Source: Hungatella sp.
GTDB lineage: Bacteria; Bacillota; Clostridia; Lachnospirales; Lachnospiraceae
Direction of reading: 5' to 3'
Length of the DNA: 64,000 nt
Assembly: GCA_009712635.1 (NCBI GenBank)
Contig: WASS01000029.1
Coordinates: 293,276 to 357,275 of the forward strand
Position 1 is the stretch's first letter, and each line of letters begins with the position of its first letter. Below the pieces are notes generated by a model. It was not told the DNA's origin and did no database searches. It saw only the letters and a list, made by a program, of their open reading frames with translations. This document shows positions 26,777 to 36,170 of this stretch, piece by piece. Both the position numbers and the translations under genes were made by a program.

Positions 26777-28192
26777 GTGAAAAAACAGGCCTTTAATCCC
26801 TATCTACCGTCATGGGAATATATACCTGATGGGGAGCCCTATGTATTCGGAGATCGTATTTATATATATGGGTCCCATGACCGGTTCAGGGGCAATGCTT
26901 ATTGTTTAAATGATTATGTATGCTGGTCGGCACCGGTGGATGATCTGGGTGACTGGAGATATGAAGGCGTAATTTACCCCAAGGTATCCGATCCCCTTAA
27001 TAAGGACGGCAGCATGTGTTTGTACGCACCGGATGTAACCTTAGGTCCGGACGGACGTTACTATCTTTATTATGTGCTGGATAAAGTAAGCATCGTATCC
27101 GTTGCGGTGTGTGAGGAACCAGCAGGAAGATATGAATTTTACGGTTATGTACATTATGCAGACGGTACACGTCTGGGAGAAAGAAAAGGAGACGAACCCC
27201 AGTTTGATCCAGGGGTTCTTACAGAAGGCGGTACAACCTATTTATATACCGGATTCTGCGGCGTAGGTGACAGATCCAGAAGTGGCCCCATGGTAACGGT
27301 ACTTGGACCTGACATGCTTACCATTGTGGAAGAACCTGTATTTATTGCCCCAAGCGAGCCCTTCAGTGAAGGCAGCTCCTTTATGGAACATGAATTTTTC
27401 GAGGCGCCGTCCATGAGAAAAAGGGGAGATACCTATTATTTTATTTACTCCTCCATTGTTATGCATGAATTATGCTACGCAACCAGTAAATATCCTACAA
27501 AGGGTTTTGTATACGGCGGAGTCGTAAGCAGTAATTGTGATATGCACATTCATTCCTATAAACCGGCAAGGAAACCGATGTATTATGGGTCTAACAATCA
27601 TGGAAGTATGGTTGAAATGAAAGACCAATGGTATATATTCTACCACCGCCATACGGATGGAACAAATTTCAGCAGGCAAGGCTGTGCGGAACCCATTGAG
27701 TTCCGGGAAGATGGATCAATCATACAGCCAGAGATGACCTCCTGCGGATTAAACGGGGGACCATTGGCTGGAAGGGGAGAATATCCTGCTTATTTAGCCT
27801 GCAATCTTTTCTGTAAGGATGAAGAAATTTATACTCCCCTTGGAGGACTGTGGATGGACAGCCGGTTCCCCAAGATAACACAGGACGGAAAAGACGGGGA
27901 TGAGGAAGCAGGTTATATACAGAATATGTGTGATACGGCAACTGCCGGATTTAAATATTTTGACTGCCAGGGAGTGAAACGTGTTATAATTAAAGTACGC
28001 GGATACTGCAGGGGACAGTTTGAGATAAAAACCTCCTGGAATGGAAAAGCACTTGCGAATATTCCCGTTGGTTATACCAATATATGGAAGGAATATACGG
28101 CGGATTTTGCAATTCCGGATGGGATCTGGCCAATTTATATTACATATCGTGGAGAAGGCAGTGCGTCTTTACAATCCTTTACTTTAATTTAG
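26777..28192 (+). CDS. GH43 family glycosidase with C-terminal beta-sandwich
   Basis: 471 residues, no signal peptide. The five-bladed propeller of GH43 covers about residues 1-330: D18 in EYIPDGEPYVFGD is the likely general base, the Asp of CLYAPDVTLGPDG the modulator and the Glu of EFFEAPSMRKRG the acid. Residues ~380-471 (VKRVIIKVRGYCRGQFEIKT) look like a CBM6-type beta-sandwich. GTG 26777 follows GGGAGGT. GH43 covers arabinofuranosidases, xylosidases and exo-galactanases; the subfamily is not readable by eye. The first of three adjacent glycosidases, it probably acts on an imported branched oligosaccharide. Confidence 0.85.
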   Translation: MKKQAFNPYLPSWEYIPDGEPYVFGDRIYIYGSHDRFRGNAYCLNDYVCWSAPVDDLGDWRYEGVIYPKVSDPLNKDGSMCLYAPDVTLGPDGRYYLYYVLDKVSIVSVAVCEEPAGRYEFYGYVHYADGTRLGERKGDEPQFDPGVLTEGGTTYLYTGFCGVGDRSRSGPMVTVLGPDMLTIVEEPVFIAPSEPFSEGSSFMEHEFFEAPSMRKRGDTYYFIYSSIVMHELCYATSKYPTKGFVYGGVVSSNCDMHIHSYKPARKPMYYGSNNHGSMVEMKDQWYIFYHRHTDGTNFSRQGCAEPIEFREDGSIIQPEMTSCGLNGGPLAGRGEYPAYLACNLFCKDEEIYTPLGGLWMDSRFPKITQDGKDGDEEAGYIQNMCDTATAGFKYFDCQGVKRVIIKVRGYCRGQFEIKTSWNGKALANIPVGYTNIWKEYTADFAIPDGIWPIYITYRGEGSASLQSFTLI

Positions 28193-28208
28193 TCTGGAGG
28201 ATATCCTT

Positions 28209-30518
28209 ATGAAGAATCGTTTGCTATATGACAGACCAGTTCCGTACCAAAGATTCAGACCTGACAGTGAGGAAATTTGGAATGAAGCAGCACCCATTGG
28301 CAACGGGAACATGGGAGCTATGGTTTTTGGCGGAGTTCAGATAGATAAATTGCAGCTGAATGAGGATACCATCTGGTATGGACACGGGGGCAGAAACCGT
28401 GTAAATCCGGAAGCGAAAGACAATTATCTTAAGATTCGCCAGTTACTGTCAGACGGCATGGTTTCAGATGCTCAGAAGCTTGCCGAAGATACAATGATGC
28501 CAATCCCTGACCAGCAGAGAAATTACAGTACTGCCGGTGAAATCTTTTTTGTATTTCATGAAGAGAACCAGGAGTTTAAGAATTACATAAGGTATCTTGA
28601 CTTAAATCAGGCAATTGTAACGATGGAATATGAGATAGGCGGAATGAAGTACCAACGGGAATATTTTGCCAGTGCCGTACATCAGGTAATTGCCCTCCAT
28701 CAGGAGAGTAAAGGTGAGGAAAAGGTAAATGGCTGCCTGACTCTGACGTTTTTCCGCAGTAATGTAGAAAAGATTGAAAAAATCTCCGACCACATCCTAT
28801 CCATGACTGTAAAGGAAGGCGGAGAAGGCTGCTGTTACTGCGTCATGGCTGCAATTAAGAATGAAGGCGGTACCGTTGAGATTCACAGAGACCAGATCCG
28901 GGTGAATGAAGCAGATTCCTTTACTGTCTATCTGTCAATCCGAAGTGATTTCTATCAAGAAGAACCGGCATGCTGGTGCAGAGAAAAGCTGGAGTCTGTA
29001 CTGAAACTGCCTTATGAGCTTGTAAAGTCGGAGCATAGAAAAGAGTACCAAAGCTACTTTAACCGCGTACAATTTTCGCTGGGTCAGGATACTGAAAAAG
29101 CGGAAAGGACGATTCCTGAAAGACTGAAAGCCGTGCAGCAGGGAGAACAGGATCTGGAGCTGATTGCAGAGTATTACCAGTTTGGCAGATATTTGTTAAT
29201 TTCAAGCAGCAGACCGGGGTCACAGCCGGCAAATTTACAGGGCATCTGGAACCGCAATGAGCATCCTGCCTGGGGCAGTAAATATACAATTAACATTAAT
29301 ACGGAAATGAATTACTGGCCGGCAGAGAGCTGCAATTTATCGGAATGCCACCTTCCGCTTTTTGAATTAATCCGCAGAATGCTTCCCTATGGTCAGAAGG
29401 TTGCAAGGGATATGTACGGCCTGCCCGGTTTTGTTGCCCACCATAATACAGATTTGTTCGGAGACTGCGCGCCCCAGGATGCGGTTATGTCATCTACGAT
29501 CTGGCCTATGGGTGCAGCCTGGCTTTGCATTCATATCTGGAATCATTATGAATATACCCTGGATCTGGAATTTCTGAGAATGAATATGGATTTGATAAAG
29601 GAAGCCAGTCTTTTTATATCGGAGTATCTCTTTGAAAACCATCAGGGGAAACTGATAACAGGACCTTCCATTTCACCCGAAAACACCTATCTCCATCAGA
29701 GCGGTCAGGCAGGTCAGCTTTGTATCGGACCAACTATGGATACTGAGATTATCAGGGACCTGTTTGAGGCTTGTATCAAAGGGGCAGAGATTACTGACTG
29801 CGAGGATGAATTGACAAAGAAGCTGAAAACTATTTTACCCCGTCTTCCGGAGTTGTCTGTTGGTAAATACGGACAGTTGATGGAATGGGTGGAAGACTAT
29901 GAGGAAATGGAACCTGGCCACCGTCATATCTCTCATCTGTATGGGCTGTATCCTTCTGAGCAGATCACTTATGAAAGAACTCCGGAATTAATGGAGGCTG
30001 CAAGGGTGACCTTAGAAAGACGCCTTAAGAACGGCGGCGGTCATACCGGATGGTCAAGGGCCTGGATTATTACCATGTGGGCCAGACTGAGAGACGGTGA
30101 AAAGGCAGGAGAGAATATCAGAAATCTACTGACAAAATCAACCTATCCCAATCTTTTTGACTGTCACCCTCCGTTTCAAATTGACGGAAATTTTGGCGGG
30201 GCAGCAGGAATTGTGGAAATGTTACTGCAATGCTTAAACGGTGAGCTTACATTTCTGCCCGCACTGCCAAAAGCCTGGGACTTCGGTCATATAAGCGGAA
30301 TAAAAACCAAAGGTGCCCTAACCGTTTCCTTTACCTGGAAGGACGGAGAGGTCATGTCAGGAAGTATTCTTGCAGAAAAAGGCGGCAGATGCTGTTTTAT
30401 AAAGCCTGACAGTATTACAAAGATTGTTTCCGGGGAAGGGGTAGTCATTACCTATAAAGGGCAGAAGGTAGTCTGTTGCGGTGAGGGTGTATATGAAATA
30501 CAACTCTTCTGTCAGTAA
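28209..30518 (+). CDS. GH95 family alpha-L-fucosidase / alpha-L-galactosidase
   Basis: 769 residues, cytoplasmic. The N-terminal domain begins with WNEAAPIGNGNMGAMVFGG and LQLNEDTIWYGHGG, characteristic of GH95; the (alpha/alpha)6 barrel contains PANLQGIWNRNEHPAWGSKY, TININTEMNYWPAESCNLSE and HNTDLFGDCAPQDAV, and the C-terminus has FQIDGNFGGAAGIVEMLLQ. GH95 enzymes remove alpha-1,2-linked L-fucose or L-galactose from galactose. ATG 28209 follows TGGAGGA, 16 nt after the GH43 gene. Together with the adjacent GH36 alpha-galactosidase this suggests fucosylated or galactosylated side chains of plant xyloglucan, gums or host glycans. Confidence 0.92.
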   Translation: MKNRLLYDRPVPYQRFRPDSEEIWNEAAPIGNGNMGAMVFGGVQIDKLQLNEDTIWYGHGGRNRVNPEAKDNYLKIRQLLSDGMVSDAQKLAEDTMMPIPDQQRNYSTAGEIFFVFHEENQEFKNYIRYLDLNQAIVTMEYEIGGMKYQREYFASAVHQVIALHQESKGEEKVNGCLTLTFFRSNVEKIEKISDHILSMTVKEGGEGCCYCVMAAIKNEGGTVEIHRDQIRVNEADSFTVYLSIRSDFYQEEPACWCREKLESVLKLPYELVKSEHRKEYQSYFNRVQFSLGQDTEKAERTIPERLKAVQQGEQDLELIAEYYQFGRYLLISSSRPGSQPANLQGIWNRNEHPAWGSKYTININTEMNYWPAESCNLSECHLPLFELIRRMLPYGQKVARDMYGLPGFVAHHNTDLFGDCAPQDAVMSSTIWPMGAAWLCIHIWNHYEYTLDLEFLRMNMDLIKEASLFISEYLFENHQGKLITGPSISPENTYLHQSGQAGQLCIGPTMDTEIIRDLFEACIKGAEITDCEDELTKKLKTILPRLPELSVGKYGQLMEWVEDYEEMEPGHRHISHLYGLYPSEQITYERTPELMEAARVTLERRLKNGGGHTGWSRAWIITMWARLRDGEKAGENIRNLLTKSTYPNLFDCHPPFQIDGNFGGAAGIVEMLLQCLNGELTFLPALPKAWDFGHISGIKTKGALTVSFTWKDGEVMSGSILAEKGGRCCFIKPDSITKIVSGEGVVITYKGQKVVCCGEGVYEIQLFCQ

Positions 30519-30529
30519 GGAGATCAGAG

Positions 30530-32359
30530 ATGGAATATTATGCAGAACTGAAACTGAGAAAAGATGCTCATAACGGAGGCTTTTCCAATGGCCTGACCTT
30601 ATGCGGAGGTGAATCCACAAGAGGACTGGAACCAATTCTCAAAAAGGATGACAGGATTGTTTATAAAAACAGTACCAATCAGTATGTAACACTGGATATG
30701 GTAAGGAATGACGATACCGTTTTAGTAAGCACTGCATTTGAGAATAAAGGTACTGAAAGTACAACTTTAGAAATGCTCTCATCGTTTGCTCTAAAGGGAA
30801 TAAAGGCGGATAAAATCCACAGACTCCAATCCTTTTGGAGCGGGGAAGGGAAACTCAGGACAGAAACAATTGAGGAGCTGCACCTAGAGCCCTCATGGAA
30901 CAGATGTGGTATGCGGGTTGAGAAATTTGGCAATTTAGGATCTATGCCAGTGAGAAAGTATTTTCCTTTTATTGCGCTGGAAAACAGTGAAACCCAGGAG
31001 TTTACTGCGGTTCAGTTATACATCCCCTTCTCCTGGCAGATTGAGATTCTGTGCAAAGAGGATGAAACTCTGTCACTTGTGGGTGGTATTGCAGACAGGG
31101 ACTTTGGACACTGGTTTAAGAACATTGCACCGGGGGAAACCTTTACTGCACCCAAAGCAGTCATTGCCAGGGGAAGATCACTCTATGATGTGTGTGATAA
31201 ACTGGTGAAGGCACAAAAGCCAGAGGTATCTGAACTGGATCAGGATATGGGTATCATGTTTAATGAATATTGTACTACCTGGGGGAACCCAAGCCTTGAA
31301 AACATCAGTAAAATCTGTAATAAGTTAAAGGATAAGGCGGTTAAGTACCTGGTAATAGATTCCGGCTGGTATGGTAAAAATGATGGCTGGTGGGAAAGCA
31401 TCGGGGACTGGGATGTCAATTATGAAAAGTTTCCGGGCGGCTTAAAAAAAGCTGCGGATTATATCAGGGAATGTGGGATGATACCAGGTCTCTGGTTTGA
31501 ACCTGAATCCGTAGGCAGACTGTCAAAACACTGGGACAATACGGAACATTTACTGAAAAAAGATGGTGTCGTACTAACTGTGGGCGATAAACGCTTTTGG
31601 GATATGTCTGACCCCTGGGTTATGGAGTATTTAGATAATGCGGTTATAAAAACTCTGAAAGAATGCGGATTTGGCTATATTAAAATTGATTATAACGATA
31701 CCATCGGCATTGGCTGTGACGGTGCCGAAAGCCTTGGAGAAGGGTTAAGACAGAAAGTCAGTGCAACCCAGGAATTTTTCAAAAAAATAAAAAGGGAGAT
31801 TCCGGATATTGTAATTGAAAACTGTTCCAGCGGAGGACACAGGCTGGAGCCCTCCATGATGGAACTGGTATCCCAGGCTAGCTTTTCCGATGCCCATGAA
31901 ACCACCGCCATACCGATTATTGCGGCAAATGTGCATAGAGTAATAAAACCGTCCCAAAGTCAGATCTGGGCAGTTATGCGAAGCAGTGACAGTATTAACA
32001 GAATTTATTATTCCATAATCAGTACTTTTTTGGGAAGAATGTGCTTAAGCGGTGATATCTATGATCTTACTGCCAAACAGTGGGAAGTGATTGAGGCAGG
32101 AATGGATTTTTATAAAGAAATAGCTGATCTCATAAAATATGGAAAAACAATAAAATATGAGAACAGTACAAAAAGCTATAATAATCCCCAGGGAGAGCAG
32201 CTTGTTATCCGGGAATTCTGTAATAAACAATTAGTGATTGTCCATAGATTTGAGAATTCCAAAGAAATTAACCTTGATTTTCTACAGAATAAAAAAATTA
32301 TAAAAGAATATGGGGTTATCGATGGTGATTTTACTGCTAAGGCATGGCTTATAGGATAA
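30530..32359 (+). CDS. GH36-type alpha-galactosidase
   Basis: 609 residues, cytoplasmic, shorter than the ~730-residue GH36 enzymes of raffinose pathways. The TIM barrel contains VIDSGWYGKNDGWWESIGDW, IPGLWFEPE, the nucleophile D387 in YIKIDYND, the conserved ENCSSGGHR (430-438) and the acid/base D454 in SFSDAHE. An N-terminal beta-domain (1-235) precedes it. ATG 30530 follows AAGGAGATC. It is the last gene of the operon. Release of alpha-1,6-galactose is the standard activity, but GH36 also includes alpha-N-acetylgalactosaminidases, relevant if the target is a blood-group-like glycan. Confidence 0.88.
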   Translation: MEYYAELKLRKDAHNGGFSNGLTLCGGESTRGLEPILKKDDRIVYKNSTNQYVTLDMVRNDDTVLVSTAFENKGTESTTLEMLSSFALKGIKADKIHRLQSFWSGEGKLRTETIEELHLEPSWNRCGMRVEKFGNLGSMPVRKYFPFIALENSETQEFTAVQLYIPFSWQIEILCKEDETLSLVGGIADRDFGHWFKNIAPGETFTAPKAVIARGRSLYDVCDKLVKAQKPEVSELDQDMGIMFNEYCTTWGNPSLENISKICNKLKDKAVKYLVIDSGWYGKNDGWWESIGDWDVNYEKFPGGLKKAADYIRECGMIPGLWFEPESVGRLSKHWDNTEHLLKKDGVVLTVGDKRFWDMSDPWVMEYLDNAVIKTLKECGFGYIKIDYNDTIGIGCDGAESLGEGLRQKVSATQEFFKKIKREIPDIVIENCSSGGHRLEPSMMELVSQASFSDAHETTAIPIIAANVHRVIKPSQSQIWAVMRSSDSINRIYYSIISTFLGRMCLSGDIYDLTAKQWEVIEAGMDFYKEIADLIKYGKTIKYENSTKSYNNPQGEQLVIREFCNKQLVIVHRFENSKEINLDFLQNKKIIKEYGVIDGDFTAKAWLIG

Positions 32360-32374
32360 AAAGCAATTTAGGGG

Positions 32375-32403
32375 TTGACAAATGGGGGAAATTGATCTAG
32401 TAT
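32375..32403 (+). promoter_or_regulatory. Promoter of the M-box / mgtA transcript
   Basis: TTGACA (32375-32380), exact 17-nt spacer, TAGTAT (32398-32403). Transcription would begin near 32410, right at the 5' side of the M-box P1 helix. Confidence 0.8.
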
Positions 32404-32411
32404 TAAGACGA

Positions 32412-32560
32412 ATATTCGGTAGGTGAGGCTACTACAGGGATACGGGCTGTTGCCGCAAAGTTGTGGAGACACAATGAGATGGTTTGAACAGGCTGCATCG
32501 ACATTAAGGTGCAGCATAATACAGTTACATTGCCCTGTAAAGCTAAAACTCATACGAAAA
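32412..32560 (+). promoter_or_regulatory. M-box (ykoK) magnesium riboswitch
   Basis: The conserved M-box blocks appear in order: GGTGAGGCT at 32422, ACGGGCTGTTGCC near 32442, TTTGAACAGGC near 32483, ATCGACATTAAGGTG near 32497 and TTGCCCTGTAAAGCTAAA near 32530. Flanking ATATTCGG and ATACGAAAATAT can close P1. Mg2+ binding compacts this aptamer and favours the downstream terminator; low Mg2+ allows read-through into mgtA. The downstream Mg2+ transporter gene confirms the call. Confidence 0.92.
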
Positions 32561-32621
32561 TATAAGAAAATGTAATTACATTCTCGTATATTCTTTCCGA
32601 ATATGCGAGAATTTTTTATTT
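32552..32621 (+). terminator. Riboswitch-controlled terminator and competing antiterminator
   Basis: Terminator: TTCTCGTATATTC (32581-32593) pairs over 13 bp with GAATATGCGAGAA (32599-32611), then TTTTTTATTTT. Antiterminator: ATACGA (32552-32557) with TCGTAT (32584-32589), stacked on the perfect palindrome AATGTAATTACATT (32569-32582). The antiterminator uses bases needed for both P1 of the M-box and the terminator, giving a simple OFF switch at high Mg2+. Confidence 0.88.
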
Positions 32622-32880
32622 TAAATTTTAAAAAGAAAGGATGTGCCTGTTTTGGATAGTGGTAATTGTCACAGTTGTATAAAACGGATGATGGCAGTAT
32701 ATGATATCGGTGACAGGCAGCCTTTGCCTGTTACTTAGTTGTGCTGTTCAGCCAGATATTACGGCCATCATTCTCAAAAACACGTTTTTTGATAATGGTG
32801 GTTTTTTTGTGCCCATTTTTGGTATATTTAATATCAGGCTTTATGATAAAAAGGATTATTTTGAAAGTGAGGTGAGGAGA

Positions 32881-32976
32881 ATGGATGCAGACGGAAGTAG
32901 CGGCGCGGCCCCCGGGAAGCGAAGCAGCAGGAGTGATTTAGATGGAGACGTACACTTGTCTGCTCCAGGCTCCTGA
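32881..32976 (+). CDS. Putative 31-residue leader peptide upstream of mgtA
   Basis: A short ORF with a strong ribosome site (GTGAGGTGAGGAGA directly upstream of ATG). The product is Ser/Gly/Asp-rich and hydrophilic, beginning MDADGSSGAAPGK and ending LSAPGS. Its sequence is notably GC-rich for this region (GGCGCGGCCCCCGGG). It lies between the riboswitch terminator and mgtA, like regulatory leader ORFs of other Mg2+ transporters (mgtL, mgtP), though no sequence similarity to these is claimed. Its codons overlap a nested set of inverted repeats, so it may act through translation-dependent RNA folding. It may also be chance. Confidence 0.4.
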   Translation: MDADGSSGAAPGKRSSRSDLDGDVHLSAPGS

Positions 32977-33033
32977 ACCCAAAACGCTTCTCTTGGCTGC
33001 CATAATTTTTGAAATTACAAACTATAATTATGG
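32916..33033 (+). promoter_or_regulatory. Structured 5' leader with RBS-occluding hairpin before mgtA
   Basis: Nested inverted repeats: GAAGCG (32916-32921) with CGCTTC (32985-32990); inside it CAGGAG (32928-32933) with CTCCTG (32970-32975); inside that GGAGAC (32944-32949) facing GTCTGCTCC (32958-32966). A separate hairpin CCATAATT (33000-33007) with AATTATGG (33026-33033) reaches into the mgtA ribosome site GGAGGT (33032-33037). This could add translational control beneath the M-box. Confidence 0.5.
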
Positions 33034-33044
33034 AGGTAGAAACC

Positions 33045-35753
33045 ATGAAGAAGATTTTTTTAAACAGAAAAAGCAATGGGAGGCTTTTAGCCGATCGTTC
33101 CCGTTACAATGAAACAAAACAGAGACTGATTCAGGCTGCTGATGGAAATACAAAACAGGTATTGAATGCATTGGGAACCTTTGAGGACGGACTCACAGAG
33201 GAAATGGCAGAGGAATCCAGAGAAACCTATGGAAACAATGTGATCACACATGGGAAAAAAGACTCTATATGGAAACGAATCTGGGCTGCATTTGTCAATC
33301 CATTTACTTCAATCCTGTTCCTCCTGACTGTGGTCTCTGTATTTACCGATATTATTTATGCAGAACCCCAGAATAAAAGCTATACAACCGTTATCATTAT
33401 CACTACCATGGTCATGATTTCCGGGCTTCTCCGTTTTGTTCAGGAAACAAGAAGCGGCAACGCTGCAGCCAAACTTTCTCAGATGATTCACACTACCACC
33501 TGTGTGGAGCGAAAGGAAGCAGGCAGGCAGGAGATTCCCTTGGAGGATGTGGTTGTGGGGGATATCTTACATCTCTCAGCAGGAGACATGGTGCCTGCAG
33601 ATGTACGGATTCTCAGCTCCAAGGACTTATTTGTGAGTCAGTCTGCGCTGACTGGGGAAAGTGAGCCGGTGGAAAAGCTTGCTGTAAATCACACAGATAC
33701 CAAGGTGCTCACTGAGATTACGGACCTGGCGTTTATGGGAACCAATGTAATCAGTGGGAGCGCAAAAGCAGTTGCAGTTGCAGTGGGTAATGATACCGTG
33801 CTTGGAACGGTTGCTAAGGAATTGACAGTGAAACCGCCGATGACCGGTTTTGAGCGGGGAGTAAATTCAGTCTCCTGGGTACTGATCCGTTTCATGCTCA
33901 TTATGGTACCCATTGTACTTTTTATTAATGGATTTACCAAAGGTGACTGGCTGGATGCCACACTCTTTGCCATCTCCATAGCGGTGGGGCTGACCCCTGA
34001 AATGCTGCCTATGATTGTAACCACATCTCTTGCCCGCGGAGCAGTTGCCATGAGCAGAAAAAAGGTAATTATTAAAAACTTAAACGCAATACAGAATTTA
34101 GGCTCCATAGACATACTCTGTACGGATAAAACCGGAACACTGACTCAGGATAAGGTGGTTCTGGAATATCATCTTGACATCCATGGAAATGAGGATGACA
34201 GAGTTCTCCGTCATGCATTCTTAAACAGCTTTTATCAGACGGGGCTTAAAAATCTTATTGATCTGGCAATTATTTCAAAGAACCGTGAGCTTGAAAACAG
34301 CCATCTTGAAACTGGATATACAAAGGTAGATGAGATTCCCTTTGATTTCAACCGCCGCCGTATGAGTGTAGTGGTATCGGATTTAAACGGTAAGACTCAG
34401 CTGATCACAAAAGGAGCTGTAGAAGAAATGCTCAAATGCTGCTCCTATGCGGAATATAATGGTAATGTTGAGCCGCTTACAGAAGAGATCCGTGAATTTA
34501 TTTTATCCAAATCCAATGAGCTCAATGCCGATGGAATGCGTGTAATAGCAGTGGCTCACAAGACAAATCCGGCACCGGAAGGTCAGTTTTCTGTCTCCGA
34601 TGAGACGGATATGGTGCTGATCGGGTATCTGGCTTTTTTAGATCCGCCCAAAGAAACCACTGCCCAGGCAATCAAAGCACTTTATGAGCATGGTGTGGAT
34701 GTGAAAATACTGACTGGTGATAATGAGAAGGTTACCTGCTGTATCTGCAGACAGGTGGGACTTCCGGTCAATGAGCTTCTTCTTGGCTCTGAGATTGATG
34801 AACTTGATGATAAAACGCTGGCAGAAAAAGCGGAGAATATAACAGTTTTTGCTAAATTATCTCCAGCCCAGAAAGCCAGAGTGGTAAGAGTTCTCAGAGA
34901 ACATGGCCATATGGTGGGCTACATGGGGGATGGAATTAATGACGCTTCCGCCATGAAAGCATCGGATGTGGGTATCTCGGTTGATACTGCGGTGGATATC
35001 GCCAAGGAATCTGCAGATGTGATTCTTCTTGATAAGGATTTAATGGTTCTGGAATCGGGAATTATAGAAGGCAGAAAGACATATGCCAATATGATAAAGT
35101 ATATAAAGATGACGGCTTCTTCCAACTTCGGAAATATGTTTTCCGTGCTGGCAGCCAGTGCATTCCTTCCCTTTCTTCCTATGGCCTCCATTCATCTGAT
35201 TTTATTAAATCTGATTTATGATGTTTCCTGCACGGCGATTCCGTGGGATAATGTTGACAGAGAATATTTATTAAAGCCAAGAAAATGGGATGCATCGTCT
35301 GTGGGACGTTTTATGGTCTGGTTAGGACCTGCCAGTTCTGTTTTTGACATAGCCACTTATTTACTGATGTATTTTGTCATCTGTCCGGCAGTATGCGGCG
35401 GGCTTATGTTCCATCAGATTACGGATCCGGCAATGCAGGCTCTCTTTATCGCAACGTTTCAGGCGGGATGGTTTATCGAATCCATGTGGAGCCAGTCATT
35501 GGTCATTCATATGATCAGAACACCTAAAATACCATTTATTCAGAGCTGGGCTTCCAAACAGGTGGTATGCCTTTCCTTTGCAGGGATTGCAGTTCTGACT
35601 ATGATCCCATTCACTCCTGTGGCACAGGCATTAAAGCTGGCAAGGCTGCCCGGAATCTATTTCGCATGGCTGGCACTGATTGTAGTCTGCTATATGGTGC
35701 TTGCCACTGTTTTAAAAACAGTTTATATTAAACGGTACGGAGAATTGTTGTAA
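33045..35753 (+). CDS. mgtA: Mg2+-importing P-type ATPase (P3B)
   Basis: 902 residues, the usual MgtA/MgtB length. The actuator motif is TGES (203-206), membrane helix 4 carries [12 protein letters not shown], the phosphorylated aspartate is D361 in [11 protein letters not shown], and the hinge is [19 protein letters not shown] and the C-terminal membrane helices match magnesium transporters rather than Ca2+ or H+ pumps. ATG 33045 is 8 nt after GGAGGT; an in-frame start at 33009 would overlap the RBS hairpin and is not preferred. The M-box upstream makes Mg2+ starvation the inducing signal. It is located in the membrane and uses ATP to bring in Mg2+. Confidence 0.95.
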   Translation: MKKIFLNRKSNGRLLADRSRYNETKQRLIQAADGNTKQVLNALGTFEDGLTEEMAEESRETYGNNVITHGKKDSIWKRIWAAFVNPFTSILFLLTVVSVFTDIIYAEPQNKSYTTVIIITTMVMISGLLRFVQETRSGNAAAKLSQMIHTTTCVERKEAGRQEIPLEDVVVGDILHLSAGDMVPADVRILSSKDLFVSQSALTGESEPVEKLAVNHTDTKVLTEITDLAFMGTNVISGSAKAVAVAVGNDTVLGTVAKELTVKPPMTGFERGVNSVSWVLIRFMLIMVPIVLFINGFTKGDWLDATLFAISIAVGLTPEMLPMIVTTSLARGAVAMSRKKVIIKNLNAIQNLGSIDILCTDKTGTLTQDKVVLEYHLDIHGNEDDRVLRHAFLNSFYQTGLKNLIDLAIISKNRELENSHLETGYTKVDEIPFDFNRRRMSVVVSDLNGKTQLITKGAVEEMLKCCSYAEYNGNVEPLTEEIREFILSKSNELNADGMRVIAVAHKTNPAPEGQFSVSDETDMVLIGYLAFLDPPKETTAQAIKALYEHGVDVKILTGDNEKVTCCICRQVGLPVNELLLGSEIDELDDKTLAEKAENITVFAKLSPAQKARVVRVLREHGHMVGYMGDGINDASAMKASDVGISVDTAVDIAKESADVILLDKDLMVLESGIIEGRKTYANMIKYIKMTASSNFGNMFSVLAASAFLPFLPMASIHLILLNLIYDVSCTAIPWDNVDREYLLKPRKWDASSVGRFMVWLGPASSVFDIATYLLMYFVICPAVCGGLMFHQITDPAMQALFIATFQAGWFIESMWSQSLVIHMIRTPKIPFIQSWASKQVVCLSFAGIAVLTMIPFTPVAQALKLARLPGIYFAWLALIVVCYMVLATVLKTVYIKRYGELL

Positions 35754-35780
35754 AAAAATAAGATAAGAAACCAGAAAATA

Positions 35781-35789
35781 TGATATACT
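35781..35789 (+). promoter_or_regulatory. Extended -10 promoter before the glutaredoxin-like gene
   Basis: TGATATACT is an extended -10 (TGnTATACT) about 47 nt before the ATG at 35836. No strong -35 is seen at the expected distance. Confidence 0.45.
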
Positions 35790-35835
35790 GATCTCATCAA
35801 ATAGATAACTGCAAGATATAGAAAGGGAGATCCAA

Positions 35836-36144
35836 ATGAAAATCATTATGTATGGGGCAGAAATCTGTCCGGATTGTGTAGCAGCAAAGGCTCAGCTGGG
35901 GGAATTTACCACAGTCCAGCTGGATTACAGGAATATCACAGAGAATACTGCAACATTAAAAGAATTTCTTCGCCATCGGGATCATGATGAGATGTTCAAA
36001 CCGGTTGTGGAAGAGGGCAGAATCGGAATTCCTCTTTTTATTCTGGAAGATGGAACTCAGACCTTTGATATCGCTGATTTTATGGATGATATCAAATCCC
36101 AACCGGTTCAGAATGCCTGTTCCATTGATGGAAAAGGATGCTGA
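35836..36144 (+). CDS. Glutaredoxin-like protein
   Basis: 102 residues with a thioredoxin-fold pattern: beta strand MKIIMYGAEICPDC holding the redox pair C11-C14 (CPDC), a later cis-proline segment RIGIPLFIL, and a final helix DIADFMDDI. The C-terminus has two extra cysteines (NACSIDGKGC), one at the last residue. GGGAGATCC lies upstream of ATG 35836. It is followed 26 nt later by a flavin reductase-like gene, suggesting a small redox operon. The CPDC active site and short length fit glutaredoxin-related proteins of clostridia; the target is unknown. Confidence 0.82.
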   Translation: MKIIMYGAEICPDCVAAKAQLGEFTTVQLDYRNITENTATLKEFLRHRDHDEMFKPVVEEGRIGIPLFILEDGTQTFDIADFMDDIKSQPVQNACSIDGKGC

Positions 36145-36170
36145 TTAACAATTATATCAGGAGGTAATTT

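Noticed and set aside
32569-32582. AATGTAATTACATT palindrome as a protein operator
   Set aside because: It lies within the riboswitch transcript, between aptamer and terminator, and is better explained as the antiterminator hairpin.
32701-32880. 91-codon ORF from 32701 through the mgtA leader
   Set aside because: Only the last 32 codons, from ATG 32881, have a ribosome site; the upstream part looks like untranslated leader, so only the 31-residue form is listed.
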